This document shows positions 1 through 9,586 of a stretch of DNA of 64,000 nucleotides, one piece after another. A program made the translations under genes and the position numbers. The notes under the pieces were generated by a model. It ran no database searches. It was given only the letters and a program-made list of their open reading frames with translations, and was not told the origin of the DNA. Source of the stretch: Gracilimonas sp034520725 (GTDB lineage: Bacteria; Bacteroidota; Rhodothermia; Balneolales; Balneolaceae); assembly GCA_034520725.1 (NCBI GenBank), contig JAXHNH010000012.1:1-64000 (forward strand), written 5' to 3'. The stretch's first letter is position 1. Every line of letters starts with the position of its first letter.

Positions 1-1
1 G

Positions 2-253
2 TACCTTATACTCATCTTCACCAAAGTCCTTGGTAGAAAATGGGCGGCTGTGGTTGCGGCTCTGGTGCTTTCCGCTCTCTTTGTCTCTGGGTTGGTCATC
101 AAAGAACAATGGGAGATGCTTTTCTTGGGTTCTTTTTTTATATCGCTTTTTATTTGGATTAATTCTAAATGGGATTTATGTTGGAGAGGGTTAGGCGTCG
201 CTGCGTGGACGCATGCAATTTATGATATCATGGTTATTGCATTTCTGTCATAA
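2..253 (+). CDS. CPBP-family intramembrane protease-like protein, C-terminal fragment
   Basis: The reading frame is already open at the left window edge and ends at 253, so only the last 83 codons are present. The peptide is strongly hydrophobic, with about two membrane segments, then a W-T-H-A-I-Y-D segment before the final helix. An H-x3-D/N motif in the last helices is typical of CPBP (CAAX/bacteriocin-processing) intramembrane metalloproteases. The earlier EExxxR and FxxxH motifs would lie outside the window, so the family call rests on one motif and the topology. It could also be another small polytopic membrane protein. About 137 bases separate it from the sigma factor gene and I see no clear terminator there. 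Confidence 0.4.
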   Translation, partial: YLILIFTKVLGRKWAAVVAALVLSALFVSGLVIKEQWEMLFLGSFFISLFIWINSKWDLCWRGLGVAAWTHAIYDIMVIAFLS

Positions 254-390
254 AAAGAAATCATTAACAGGTCGATCAATACAATCTATTTAATATTAAA
301 CTAATCTATGGGTAGTATTCAGTTACATTAATATTTATTAGGCGTAGCGTTAGAGTTCGAGATATAGTTAGAAAAATAAGGGATGGTTAA

Positions 391-973
391 ATGTCTCAGT
401 TAACGAGAGATGAAAAGCAAAAGCAGAAGGACTTCGATGATGAGATTATCCCTCATATGGATGCCTTGTATAATTTTGCCCTTCGGCTTAACCACAGATC
501 CCAACGATGCTGAAGATCTCGTGCAGGATACTATTGTAAAAGCATATCGGTTTTTCAGCAGTTATGAGAAAGGGCACCAATGCCAAGGCGTGGATGTTTC
601 GCATCCTCAAGAATTCTTTCATCAACAACTATCGTAAAAACATCAAAAAAACCTTCTCAGGTAGACTTATGACGAGGTATCATCCTACTATGAATCTATA
701 CGAGCTGAACGCACGGAAACTCTGATCTTGAAAATCTAATGTTCAGGGAGAATGATGGATGATGATCTATCACAATGCCTTCGACCCGACTTCCCGAAGA
801 TTTCAGAACGGTTGTTTTACTGTGTGATGTGGAAGGCTACACCTACGAAGAAATCGCCAACATGCTGGATGTCCCGATCGGAACCATCCGCTCACGCCTT
901 CACCGTGGCAGAAATCTTATTGAAAACAGAACTGCTGGAATACGCTAAAAAGCGTGGCTACACCGGCGACTGA
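391..973 (+). CDS. ECF-type RNA polymerase sigma factor (sigma-70 family), frameshifted
   Basis: Translating across breaks near 490, 574 and 650-770 gives one protein of about 190 residues. The N-terminal part holds sigma region 2 (core NDAEDLVQDTIVKAYRF), followed by a KAWMFRILKNSFINNYRK segment. The C-terminal part is region 4 (GYTYEEIANMLDVPIGTIRSR), a helix-turn-helix for -35 recognition. It would bind core RNA polymerase and direct transcription of a stress or envelope regulon. The start at 391 is chosen because it precedes the conserved N-terminus and has AAGGGA eight bases upstream. The shifts lie partly at short homopolymers and all conserved blocks survive, so they look like sequence errors. 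No anti-sigma factor gene is adjacent; a convergent sensor kinase follows 20 bases away. Confidence 0.85.
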
Positions 974-992
974 TCTATGAGCGGAGACAACC

Positions 993-2327
993 TCATCTTT
1001 TCGTACTTTGTACCTTCAAGGTCACCCGCATTGTAGTTCCTTCGCCGAGCTCTGAACGCAACACAAATACACTGCCATTGTGATATTCTTCAATGATCTC
1101 GTTTGGTTAAGGCTGAGCCCTAATCCCCATCCTCTTTTCTTAGTACTGAAACCCGGCTTAAATATATTTTTCACGTCTTTAATATCAATTACCACTGCCT
1201 GAACCTTCAATATCGATAATTACTTCTTCCTCCTGAACTTTAGAGCTGAACAGGAATATAGGCTCCTTCATCAGTGCCCCGCAGCGAGTCCATCGCATTT
1301 TTGACCAAGATTCTCGATGGCCCATTGTAATAATTCAGGATTCGTCTTGCACCATTGCTTGAGCACTGAGGTCTTTACGAACTTCAATGGCTTTACCCAA
1401 TCGCGGCAAGCGGCGTTCCATATACGCCATTACCTGTTCCAGTATAGGCTGAATATCGCATTTCCTTAAGCTCCGGTTCAGAGCCGATTTTCCCAAAACG
1501 CTCAGCCACTCCACGCAGCCGCTGTATATTCTTTTCAATCTCGTTGGCAATATTGACGGCTGTTTCTTCATAGCGATATTCATCTTCTTCAACAGCTGAA
1601 GCCAGCCATATAAACTAGAATTGGCGTTCCAAGTTGATGAGCGGCCTCTTTGGCCATTCCACCCATAAATTCGACTGTTTCTGAACGTGTAATACTGCGG
1701 TAGGTTGTGTAGCCAATGCCCAATAACAGCCCTAGTAACAGGATCTGTATGTAGGGAAAGTAGCGCAGCATCTGTACAGTAGGGCTTTCCCCATAATACA
1801 CGATACTGTATTAAGCTGACGATATTCATCACCAGATAACAGAGTTCGAATGGGGTTCATTAAGGCTTTTATAATTCGCGTACTAGACTCATGCTCTATA
1901 CGCTTTGATTGATGCCAACGTAATCGCAGTGTCGATATTACGCTGATGCATAATCATGCTTAGAATCAAGAACGAGTGGTTGGGATCTTGAAACGATCCT
2001 GAAGAATGATTTCTTCGGTCACGAAATCGGTAGAGCTGCTGGTGGCTTCTGCATTTTCAAGTCAAGGCTGATAACACTGTCCGGAACCTCATTCGATTTG
2101 CCGCAAGCTCAGCGATCGCATTCAAGCAGCATGGTGCTGGCTGTTCATTCACCGGCTGGCTGTTGAACTCAATCGCCCTTTGTCCACAGCTCAACGCTGG
2201 CGCGTTCCTGCTCAAGGATCTTCTGTTACCAGATATTGATTGTACACAACCGACCCGTATCCCAGAGAGATGAGTAAGCAGTACCAATGATAAGTCTGAT
2301 CCTGTTAGCAGGGACAAAAAGTTTCAT
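993..2327 (-). CDS. Membrane sensor histidine kinase, multiply frameshifted
   Basis: Pieces in several minus-strand frames add up to one kinase of about 440 residues. A hydrophobic N-terminus (start at 2327) and a second membrane helix near 1700-1760 bracket a sensor region. A dimerisation/phosphoacceptor block follows, reading FMGGMAKEAAHQLGTP, where the His is the phosphorylation site; the AHQLGTPIS variant is common in FCB-group kinases. The C-terminal ATPase shows the G2-box WGLGLSL near 1110 and a final SELGEGTTMRV strand ending at 993. At least five shifts are needed. No cognate response regulator is adjacent; the lone receiver at 15.8-16.2 kb is far away. It lies downstream of clpX on the same strand, separated by a probable terminator. 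Confidence 0.75.
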
Positions 2328-2377
2328 AAGGTAAAGAATACACCTATTGTTGAGTAAATATAAAAAGGAACAGATAC

Positions 2378-2411
2378 AAAAAAGCCTCCCATTTCAGTAA
2401 CAAGGAAGGCT
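2378..2411 (-). terminator. Probable rho-independent terminator after clpX
   Basis: Arms at 2383-2390 and 2404-2411 pair over 8 bp with one mismatch around a 13-base loop. On the minus strand the stem is followed by six T residues. It lies 17 bases past the clpX stop. Confidence 0.55.
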
Positions 2412-2427
2412 GCGCAGGCTATTTAGT

Positions 2428-3690
2428 TTAAGCGGAAGCTTTTTGCTTTTCATACACAGGTGGAGCCTGTTTCTCAATCGTCTCTCTTGGTGATCACACA
2501 CTTGCGAGTATGTTATTCATGGAAGGCAGGGTGAACATGATATCAAGCATGGATGCTTCCATGATAGAGCGTAAGCCACGCGCTCCTGTTTTACGGGTTT
2601 TAGCCTTCTTGACGATTGCTTTGAGAGCTTCTTCTTCAATTCCAGTTCCACATCTTCCATCTTAAACAAGCTTGGTATATTGTTTAACCAGAGCATTTTT
2701 TGGAGTGTTGAAGGATGTCGAGCATAGCATCATCCGAAAGCTCATGCAGTCCGCAGATAACCGGTAATCGACCAATCAATTCAGGAATCAATCCGTAAGT
2801 GCTGCAGATCTTCAGGTTCAACATGAGTAAATATCTCGGATCGTCCTTGTCAAATTTTACCTGCTCTATTGGTATGAAAACCCATTACGCTGGTTGAAAG
2901 TCGTCTGGCAATAATGTCTTCAAGTCCTGAAAAGGCTCCGCCACAGATAAACAGGATATTTGCTGTATCCAGCTGAATAAAGCTTTGCTCGGGATGCTTT
3001 CTTCCGCCTTTAGGTGGAATGTTGGCGACTGTTCCCTCTAAGATCTTCAATAAGGCCTGCTGCACGCCCTCTCCGCTAACATCGCGGGTGATTGATGGGT
3101 TATCACTCTTGCGGGCTACTTTATCCACCTCATCGATGTATACGATTCCTCGCTTAGCACGCTCCACATCATAATCAGCAGCCTGAAGCAGATTGCTTAG
3201 AATACTTTCCACATCTTCGCCAACATAACCGGCCTCCGTGAGAACGGTTGCATCGGCGATAGTGAACGGAACATCAATGATTCTTGCAAGAGTACGCGCA
3301 AGGAGTGTTTTACCACTTCCTGTTGGACCCAAGCAGCATGATGTTGGATTTTTCGATCTGAGTATCATCGATTTCAGCAATTATCAGCTGAAATTCGTTT
3401 GTAGTGATTGTATACGGCTACTGATAGAGTCTTTCTTCGCCAGTTCCTGACCGATGACATACTCATCCAGCTTGTTTTTGATCTCGACCGGCTTTAAGCA
3501 TCGGTTTATAGCTCTTTTCCCTTCGGCGTGCCAGTGAAGCCAAGTCACTTTGAATGATACTTGATGCATCTTCCACGCAACGGTCACAAATATAAACTCC
3601 GGGACCGGCAACCATGCTGTTCACTTCCAGGCTGGAGCGACTGCAAAATGAACAGTGTACAATATCGCTGTTTTTATCTTTATCGCTCAT
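2428..3690 (-). CDS. clpX: ATP-dependent Clp protease ATP-binding subunit ClpX, frameshifted
   Basis: This is the AAA+ unfoldase that recognises substrates and feeds them to ClpP. The N-terminal zinc-binding domain has Cys13, Cys16, Cys35 and Cys38 (CSFC and CDRC). The Walker A motif GPTGSGKT, Walker B VYIDEVDK and an IARRLS segment follow in order, and the assembled length of about 420 residues is normal. Breaks occur near 3465-3500, 3370-3385, 2860 and 2690-2515. Because each piece aligns with an intact ClpX, these look like sequence errors. The start at 3690 gives the expected MSDKDKN N-terminus. It follows clpP by 28 bases in a tig-clpP-clpX order found widely in bacteria, consistent with cotranscription. 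Confidence 0.93.
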
Positions 3691-3718
3691 AACAAGCTTA
3701 ACTTAATGAAAATGCCGG

Positions 3719-4376
3719 TTATTTTGAATTTTTACTGGTCTTAGCAATCAGGTTATCAACTAAACCGTAGTCTACGGCTTCCTGAGCGGTCATCCACTTG
3801 TTTCGGTCAGAGTCTTCCATAATCTGCTCTATAGTTTGATCACTGTGATCTGCCAGAATTTGGCTAAGCTCTTCTTTAACGCGGATGATCTCTCTCGCCT
3901 CTATCTCAATATCACTTGCCTGTCCCTGTGTGCCACCTAGGGGTTGGTGAATCATTACACGAGCATGTGGCAATACAGCTTCGCTTACCTTTAGTACCAG
4001 CAGTTAGAAGTACAGCACCCATGCTGGCAGCCATTCCCATACAGGTAGTGGCTACATCACATTTAATGTGCTGCATGGTGTCATAAATCGCCAAGCCGGC
4101 AGAATACCACACCACCCGGACTGTTGATATAAAACTGAATGTCTTTTTCAGGATCTTCACTTCCAGGAAAAGGAGCTGAGCCGTGATAGAACTCGCAACC
4201 GCATCATTAACCGGAGTACCCAGGATCACAATACGATCCTTAAGTAGTCTCGAGTAGATATCATAAGCTCTCTCGCCACGGCTTGTGGTCTCAACGACCA
4301 TAGGAACGAGGTTGTTCTGAATGGGTTGAACTGAATCTAGATTCAGGTCTTCGAAAAGCGGTTGCTTGGTAATCAT
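3719..4376 (-). CDS. clpP: ATP-dependent Clp protease proteolytic subunit ClpP, frameshifted
   Basis: ClpP is the serine peptidase chamber that pairs with ClpX or ClpA-type ATPases. The catalytic Ser lies in GMAASMGA, the His in RVMIHQPLGG and the Asp in the following DSDRNKWM segment. The assembled protein is about 218 residues, a normal length. Reading across shifts near 4120-4150 (the FYINSPGG region) and 3985-4000 restores the family sequence. The start at 4376 is 18 bases from the tig stop, so tig, clpP and clpX are very likely one transcript. Confidence 0.93.
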
Positions 4377-4394
4377 GATTATTCGGTGTATAGG

Positions 4395-5694
4395 TTATTT
4401 ATTCTTTTTGTCTTTCTTTTCCTGCTGCTCGCGGTATTCGTCTTTGCCCATTTCATTGATCTTCACTTTATCCTGCAGAACATCGAATACTTTGTTTTCC
4501 CGAATACTGCTACGCAGTTGTTCAAGCATTTGGGGCTGCTGTGCATAATATTGCTTCAGCTGGTCGGCCGGCACTCCATAGCGCGCTGCTTCTACAGCCA
4601 AATGCTCATCGATATCTTCGGGTTTTATTTCGATATCTTCAAATGTTTCTTGCAGTTTTTGACTAATGAATGACCACTTGGCTTCGCGAACGGCGCGATC
4701 TCTCATCCCAGCTTTATACTGTTCTGCGTTAAAGTTCTCAGGCAGTTCTCCACCTTGCTTTTGTTTCAGCTGATCAACGTAGGATCCCTGAATTTGAGCT
4801 ACGAATGTTTCCGGAACTTCAAAGTCATGTTCTTCAACAAGAGCATCCGCAACATCATTCTTGAATAGGTCATCTGCAGTCTGATCATAATATTCCTGCA
4901 TGCGGCTTTTGATGTAGCTTTTAAATTGTTCTTCATCTTCAGCTTCGCCGTTACTTTGGCTTTCGATCAGCTCATCATTAAGCTCTGCCTTGTTCAGCTT
5001 TTGTACTTTCTTGATGGTAACGCGGAAGCGATCTTTTTCGTCTCCCTCACCCAGCTCCATTTCAACAACATCACCGGGTTTTTTGCCGGAGAGTTCTTTT
5101 CTGAATTCAGCTGCTCCATCCTTACGCAAGGTCGATCTCTTGATCCTTCGTCAACATCGCCTTTGACAGGATTTCCTTTCTCATCAAGCGTTTCCACGTC
5201 AACGATCAGTTTGGATTCGTCTGTGGCCGCCTCATCAACATTTTCCCAATTTCCCTCGCGTTCAAGCGTACGTTCAATTTCTTCCTCAACCTCTTCATCA
5301 GTCACATCATGAACCATTCGATTTACTTTGATCTTGTGAAAGATCTTTGACTTCAATCTCAGGCTTGGAACCGATCTTGAATTTCACTTCAAGCTCGTCG
5401 TTTTCCCAGGTAAAGTCTACCATTTCAGTTCTCACCAATCGGCTCATACTCAGGCACAACTTCTTTTTCAAAGATCTTCTGAACAATGTTACTGATCTCT
5501 TCTTGTTCGATCTCTTTACCAAATCGCTTTTTGATCATCCCCATTGGGACTTTACCCGGGCGGAAGCCAGGAAGCTGAATTTGGTCTTTATACTTTTTAT
5601 AGGCTTTGTCGAAATCTTCCTGAAGGTCTTCTCTTTTTGCTTTCAGGGTTACTTCTTTATCGACAGATGTGAGCTCTTCTACAGAAATATCCAC
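4395..5694 (-). CDS. tig: Trigger factor, ribosome-associated chaperone and prolyl isomerase, frameshifted
   Basis: The N-terminal domain carries the ribosome-docking signature GFRPGKVP at residues 43-50. A PPIase-like middle domain and a long Gln/Glu-rich C-terminal chaperone arm follow, ending in a KKDKKNK tail. Breaks near 5435, 5330 and 5130 join the pieces into about 430 residues, normal for the family. Trigger factor binds near the ribosome exit tunnel and protects nascent chains. It is the first gene of the tig-clpP-clpX block. tRNA-Leu lies 68 bases upstream on the same strand, so read-through from the tRNA promoter is possible. Confidence 0.93.
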
Positions 5695-5762
5695 GTGATC
5701 TCCGCTTTATTTATTTTAATTCAGTAAATGAACAGGATTTCAATTTATAATTGGGAAGGAAG

Positions 5763-5845
5763 TACGAGAGGGGGACTCGAACCCCCACATCGGTTAAGAT
5801 ACTAGATCCTAAATCTAGCGCGTCTACCAATTCCGCCACTCTCGC
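5763..5845 (-). tRNA. tRNA-Leu (anticodon UAG)
   Basis: The minus strand folds into a cloverleaf of 83 bases. The acceptor stem is GCGAGAG with CTCTCGT (one G-U pair), followed by discriminator A. The anticodon stem CTAGA/TCTAG encloses a TTTAGGA loop, giving anticodon TAG. The T-arm GGGGGTTCGAGTCCCCC is perfect. The extended variable arm fits a leucine tRNA. CCA is not encoded. Confidence 0.95.
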
Positions 5846-5860
5846 AAAATTCAGAGCTTG

Positions 5861-5892
5861 CAAAGATAAGACTTTCATTTTCTGAATTCAAA
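5861..5892 (-). promoter_or_regulatory. Bacteroidota-type sigma-A promoter for tRNA-Leu
   Basis: On the minus strand a TTTG element (5889-5892) is followed after 20 bases by TATCTTTG (5861-5868). This matches the -33 TTTG and -7 TAnnTTTG consensus described for Bacteroidota. The -7 element ends 15 bases before the mature tRNA. The tRNA-Val gene has the same layout. Confidence 0.75.
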
Positions 5893-5983
5893 CTTATTGT
5901 AAATAAATTGCTTTGTGGTTCAACAAAAATGGTAGAAAATAGGAGTGGAAATTGGTTATTGAATGTTTGAATTTTAAATCACT

Positions 5984-6326
5984 ATGTATAGAAATCTCCG
6001 CCTGCTTTACGTAACTACATCCGATAAAAAAGAAGCCCGATATATTGGGCGTGCTCTCATTGAAGAAAATCTCGCTGCCTGTGTGAATATCATTGATGGA
6101 ATGAATTCCATGTATAAATGGAAGGGTGAGATACAGGAAGATGCTGAATGTATTCTGATCGTGAAAACGCATTTCTCCAAGAGTTAAACGTGTAACCCGC
6201 CTGATCAAGGATATTCACAGTTATGAGGTGCCATGTGTGATCTCACTCACCATTACCGAGGATGAAGGCAACGAAGAATACCTGGATTGGCTTGAGCTCA
6301 ATTCAAAACAACCGTTTCAACTATGA
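5984..6326 (+). CDS. cutA: CutA-like divalent-cation tolerance protein, frameshifted
   Basis: CutA is a small trimeric cytosolic protein with a ferredoxin-like fold, linked to copper/divalent cation tolerance although its exact role is unclear. The family blocks are visible: ARYIGRALIEENLAACVNI near residues 18-36, MYKWKGEIQEDAE, then after a shift near 6180 the HSYEVPCVISL and YLDWLELNS segments. The total of about 113 residues is normal. The break is probably an inserted base. The start at 5984 yields the usual short N-terminus. It runs into the next gene with an overlap of a few bases. Confidence 0.88.
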
Positions 6327-7105
6327 TCGCAGTGAAGTAAAATCTGTTGATAAGAAAACGAATCTCGGACCACACTTTGTGGGCTAAAATAAACCGACCA
6401 ATGGCACGGAATGCCATTGACTTCGATGTCATGCATGAACTTGAGGTTTTGGTCGGAGAACTGGAGGAGAATAAGGAGGATACGGGTATTTATTCTCAGT
6501 GGTGAAGGAACAGATTCTTTTGTTTCGGGAGGCGATCTGAAGAAATTTCACTCGATCAAATCAAAAGAGGAAGCTGTTGCCAAATCAAGGCGTATGCAAA
6601 ACTTGTTGCTCAGGTTAGAACAACTGCCATGCTGGACGGTAGCCTGTGTGAATGGTGACGCTTACGGTGGGGGTATTGAACTGATGCTGGCTTTCGACTT
6701 TCGTGTTTCGGTTCCTGATGCAAAATTTAGGTTTCCCAGGGGCGCTTTTATCTGGTGTCCCGGCTGGGCGGGCTTACCAGGCTTGTTGAAAAGGTCAGGC
6801 CGAAACCAAAGCACTGGAATGGCTTGGAAAATCTGTGGTTACGGATGCAAACGCTGTTTATGAACAAGGAGCTTATCAAACATATCTTACCGGGGACGTC
6901 TCCTGAAGATGAGGTATTAGATTGGGTGAGTAAGCTCACTGAAAATGACCGAAAGTTCATCAGAGCTTTAAAGAAGGAGCTGATCGACACTTTCCTCAAC
7001 GAAATGAGGCCCTGCTGGCAGAGATTGAACCATTCTCTGAACTTTCGGTTGACGAAACAGCATATCAAAAGAGTTGATGCCTTCATGAATAAAAAGAATA
7101 CATAG
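6323..7105 (+). CDS. Enoyl-CoA hydratase/isomerase (crotonase) family protein, frameshifted
   Basis: Across shifts near 6345-6385, 6485, 6745-6800 and 6870-7010 the sequence gives one crotonase-fold protein of about 255 residues. The oxyanion-hole segments are SGEGTDSFVSGGDLKKF and VNGDAYGGGIELMLAFDFR, and a PGWGGLTRLVEKV block follows. Crotonases act on acyl-CoA thioesters by hydration, isomerisation or related chemistry. The catalytic Glu pair cannot be assigned with confidence, so the substrate is unknown. The start is uncertain: the ATG at 6323 overlaps the cutA stop but its frame closes quickly. DUF2784 follows after 11 bases, so cutA, this gene and DUF2784 may be cotranscribed. Confidence 0.8.
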
Positions 7106-7116
7106 CATAGTTTGTC

Positions 7117-7509
7117 GTGAATAATGAAACCACACTGCTGTTTCTGGATTATTTCTTTGTGGTATTTCATCTTTTACTCATTGCATTCAATTTAATTGGA
7201 TGGATCTGGAGAAAGACAAGACGGCTTCACCTATATGTAATTTCGGCCACCATCTTTTCCTGGTTAGGGTTGGGAGCTTTTTATGGCTGGGGATACTGTC
7301 CCTGTACCGACTGGCATTGGCAGGTTAAACGGGCTTTGGGTGAGGCCGGACTGCCTTCTTCATATATAAAGTATTATCTGGATCAGATGTTTGGTTTTTC
7401 GTGGGATACATTTACGGTGGATGTGTTGGTGGCAGCATTGGGGATCGGGGCGTTTTTGGTCTCAATAGTTGCAAATTATAGGGAGTGGGAGACACAAAAA
7501 AACCGGTAG
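7117..7509 (+). CDS. DUF2784 family membrane protein
   Basis: This 130-residue protein has about four predicted transmembrane helices. Between helices 2 and 3 it carries YGWGYCPCTDWHW, which with the WIWRKTRRLH segment is characteristic of DUF2784. The CPCTDWHW motif could bind a metal or a cofactor, but the family function is unknown to me. The frame is intact. It lies 11 bases after the crotonase gene. Its stop codon falls inside a hairpin that acts as a terminator for the opposite strand. Confidence 0.75.
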   Translation: MNNETTLLFLDYFFVVFHLLLIAFNLIGWIWRKTRRLHLYVISATIFSWLGLGAFYGWGYCPCTDWHWQVKRALGEAGLPSSYIKYYLDQMFGFSWDTFTVDVLVAALGIGAFLVSIVANYREWETQKNR

Positions 7510-7533
7510 AGAATAATGGATTCACTACCGGTT
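7496..7533 (-). terminator. Rho-independent terminator for the DUF2911 gene
   Basis: Perfect 9-bp arms at 7501-7509 and 7525-7533 surround a 15-base loop. On the minus strand the stem is followed by seven T residues. The stem also overlaps the convergent DUF2784 stop codon. Confidence 0.8.
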
Positions 7534-7561
7534 CAGAGTTAATCTAAAAGTATAAAACTGC

Positions 7562-8708
7562 TTAATCGATCATAAAATCAGAGGAATAAATGGTATTTCC
7601 CAGATCAGATTTATGCGACCACCTTCATCAGTTTCCTCTACAGTAATGGTGAAAGCTTCGGTTACGTCATCTTTAGTGGTTACATTCATTGGGACACGTC
7701 CAAGATCACGACTTTCATCATATGAATTGCCGTTCTGTCCAGTCTGTGAGTTTATGATCAATGTTCCTCCTTCTTCTTCAGGAATTGAGAACAAGGTGTA
7801 TTCTCCGGCAGGAACCTCAAGGTCACCAAAACGCAGGTCTTCAGAAGTATAAAAGTGGGTAGCTCATTGGCTCCCGTTCTCCGATACTTCACCATAAGGA
7901 ACTATATTGCCAAATAGATCACGCCCACGTTTTTGGGGTGAGCCGTAATCAACGCGGAAATTGATATTGGTAAAGGCATATTCTGCACTTATTGCACCGG
8001 ATAGTTCACCGATCGGATTCCTGGCGTAGCGATCTGCAAGAGCGTTCATATCTACCGAACTCACCCTGTTCACCTTAAGTTTACGGGTGGTCAATCCGGC
8101 ATCAAGGTGTTTGATATTTCCTTCGGTGTTACGTTAACTCCCATAACACCCCGAAATGGATGCCTGATGGTCATGGAATCACCTTCCATATCAGCGATGA
8201 CGAAATTTGATATCCTGATTTCCGCTAAGCAATGGCTGGTTGACGGTATCCTGTCCGGCCTCAACTAGCCGCTGTTGAAAGGCAAGTTCAAATGGCCAGT
8301 GTACCATATCTATAAATGGCAGTACTTCCGGCTTCATAAGGTGCCATGTACGCACGTGCAGCATCCGCATCCTCACCGAAAAACTCCACGCTCAGGCTGT
8401 CCCCCTGCCTGACAATTGATTGGGTGAGGGCTCCTTCACCGGTAAACCCAACGGCAGGCGGATAATCGGTTCTCTGCATCCGAGAGATCCCACCGGTTTC
8501 ATCAAGCTTCAGGTTATATTCTGAAAATCTGGTTTCAGGACTGCGAAGGATCACTGTTGCAACCAAGCCAGAATCAGTTTTTCATGAACTGCTCTACAGC
8601 AAGGGTATCAGTCCCCAATTTTGTAACAAAATAGCTCTCATCATTGCTCTGAAAACTGCAGGCCGTAAAAAGTGATGTGATCAATATCGCAAAAATAAAA
8701 TTTCGCAT
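7562..8708 (-). CDS. DUF2911 domain lipoprotein, frameshifted
   Basis: The start at 8708 gives a lipoprotein signal, MRNFIFAILITSLFTAC, with lipidation at Cys17, so the protein is probably anchored in an envelope membrane. A region of about 220 residues that I do not recognise follows. The C-terminal part is a DUF2911 domain: DYGSPQKRGRDLFG, then a VPYGEVWRTGAN-like block and a GEYTLFSIP strand. At least five shifts (near 8590, 8330-8290, 8195, 8100, 7885, 7600) must be bridged. After the last one the end reads NTIYSSDFMID and stops at 7562. DUF2911 is common in secreted proteins of the FCB group and has no agreed function. It appears to be a single-gene unit. Confidence 0.75.
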
Positions 8709-8802
8709 ATTATGTCATGTCGGTTGTAAAGTTGGATTAGGATTAGGTTGAAAAACTCCTTAAAGCCAAAGACTGATGCTTTTAAAATTTGGTAAATGGG
8801 GT

Positions 8803-9438
8803 TCAGGATTCCTGCTGGATCTTATTCAATGCCTCTACAAATGACCTCAACAGGCTGAGCTCCGGAAAGGCCGTATTTATTGTTGATCAGAAAAAATGGA
8901 ACGCCCTGAATGCCGATCTTATGGGCCCGTTCAATGTCCTGAACCACTTCATCGTGTAAATTGTTTTTCGTTCAGAGCTTTCAATACCTCCTCTTTATCT
9001 AAACCGATATCATCAGCCAATTCAGCAAGATTTGATACATCACCCACGTTTTTACCTTCGGTGAAGTAGGCTTTCAGAAGTCGCTCTTTCATTTCATGTT
9101 GAAGTCCTTGGTTCTTTGCAAAATGAATAACCCTGTGGGCGTTAAAGGTGTTTGTAGGTTTTACATCATCCATATTGAAATTGAGCCCTGCTTTTTCAGC
9201 CATTTTCGTCATATTCTTATTCATCTGCATGGCCCATTCGCGGTCTTTACCATATTTGGTATGCGAGGGTGTCATAAATGTCAGCTTTGGGTTCCGCCGG
9301 CGCATTGGGATCGAGTTCAAAACTTCTCCAGGTAATATTTACCGAAGTATCCTGTAATTCTTTAAGTGCTTTTTCAAGATGTGCCTTACCGATGTAACAA
9401 TATGGGCAGGCTACATCCGACCAGATTTCTATATTCAT
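8803..9438 (-). CDS. DsbA-family (FrnE-like) thiol oxidoreductase, frameshifted
   Basis: The protein starts with MNIEIWSDVACPYCYIGKAH. CPYC (Cys11, Cys14) is the redox site of the 2-hydroxychromene isomerase/FrnE branch of the DsbA fold. A helical insertion follows (NTFNAHRVIHFAKNQG, LKAYFTEGKNVGD), and then a GVPFFLINNKYGLSGAQPVEV thioredoxin-like C-terminus. No signal peptide is present, so it should be cytosolic. Shifts near 9265, 8965 and 8840 must be joined; the end then reads FVEALNKIQQES and stops at 8803. The assembled length of about 212 residues is normal. Members act in cytosolic oxidative stress or polyketide-related redox steps; the substrate here is unknown. Confidence 0.85.
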
Positions 9439-9526
9439 AAATTTTTCTTTAAGTGATTCAGTGTCTATAACTCATTATGCCGCAGTGAAGTTCAATGAAT
9501 CCGGTTTGTTTTGGAAGTGGCTAAAT

Positions 9527-9560
9527 AAAAAAGGATGCCAAATTAAATTCAGCATCCTTT
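9527..9560 (-). terminator. Rho-independent terminator after the M28 peptidase gene
   Basis: Perfect 9-bp arms at 9530-9538 and 9552-9560 enclose a 13-base loop, and a run of T follows on the minus strand. It sits 27 bases beyond the corrected stop of the upstream peptidase gene. Confidence 0.8.
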
Positions 9561-9586
9561 ATTCTAAATTAGAAGGTAGTTAAGGA

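Noticed and set aside
391..5694. Reading each broken piece of the sigma factor, kinase, clpX, clpP and tig as a separate small gene or pseudogene
   Set aside because: The pieces join in order into full-length conserved proteins, so frameshift errors explain them better.
4926..5727. Ser- and Phe-rich plus-strand frames over the trigger factor gene
   Set aside because: They are mirror frames of the charged tig coding sequence; tig motifs are clear on the minus strand.
6323..7105. Naming the crotonase as methylglutaconyl-CoA hydratase or a specific pathway enzyme
   Set aside because: The gene is frameshifted and no substrate-specific residues or pathway neighbours are visible.
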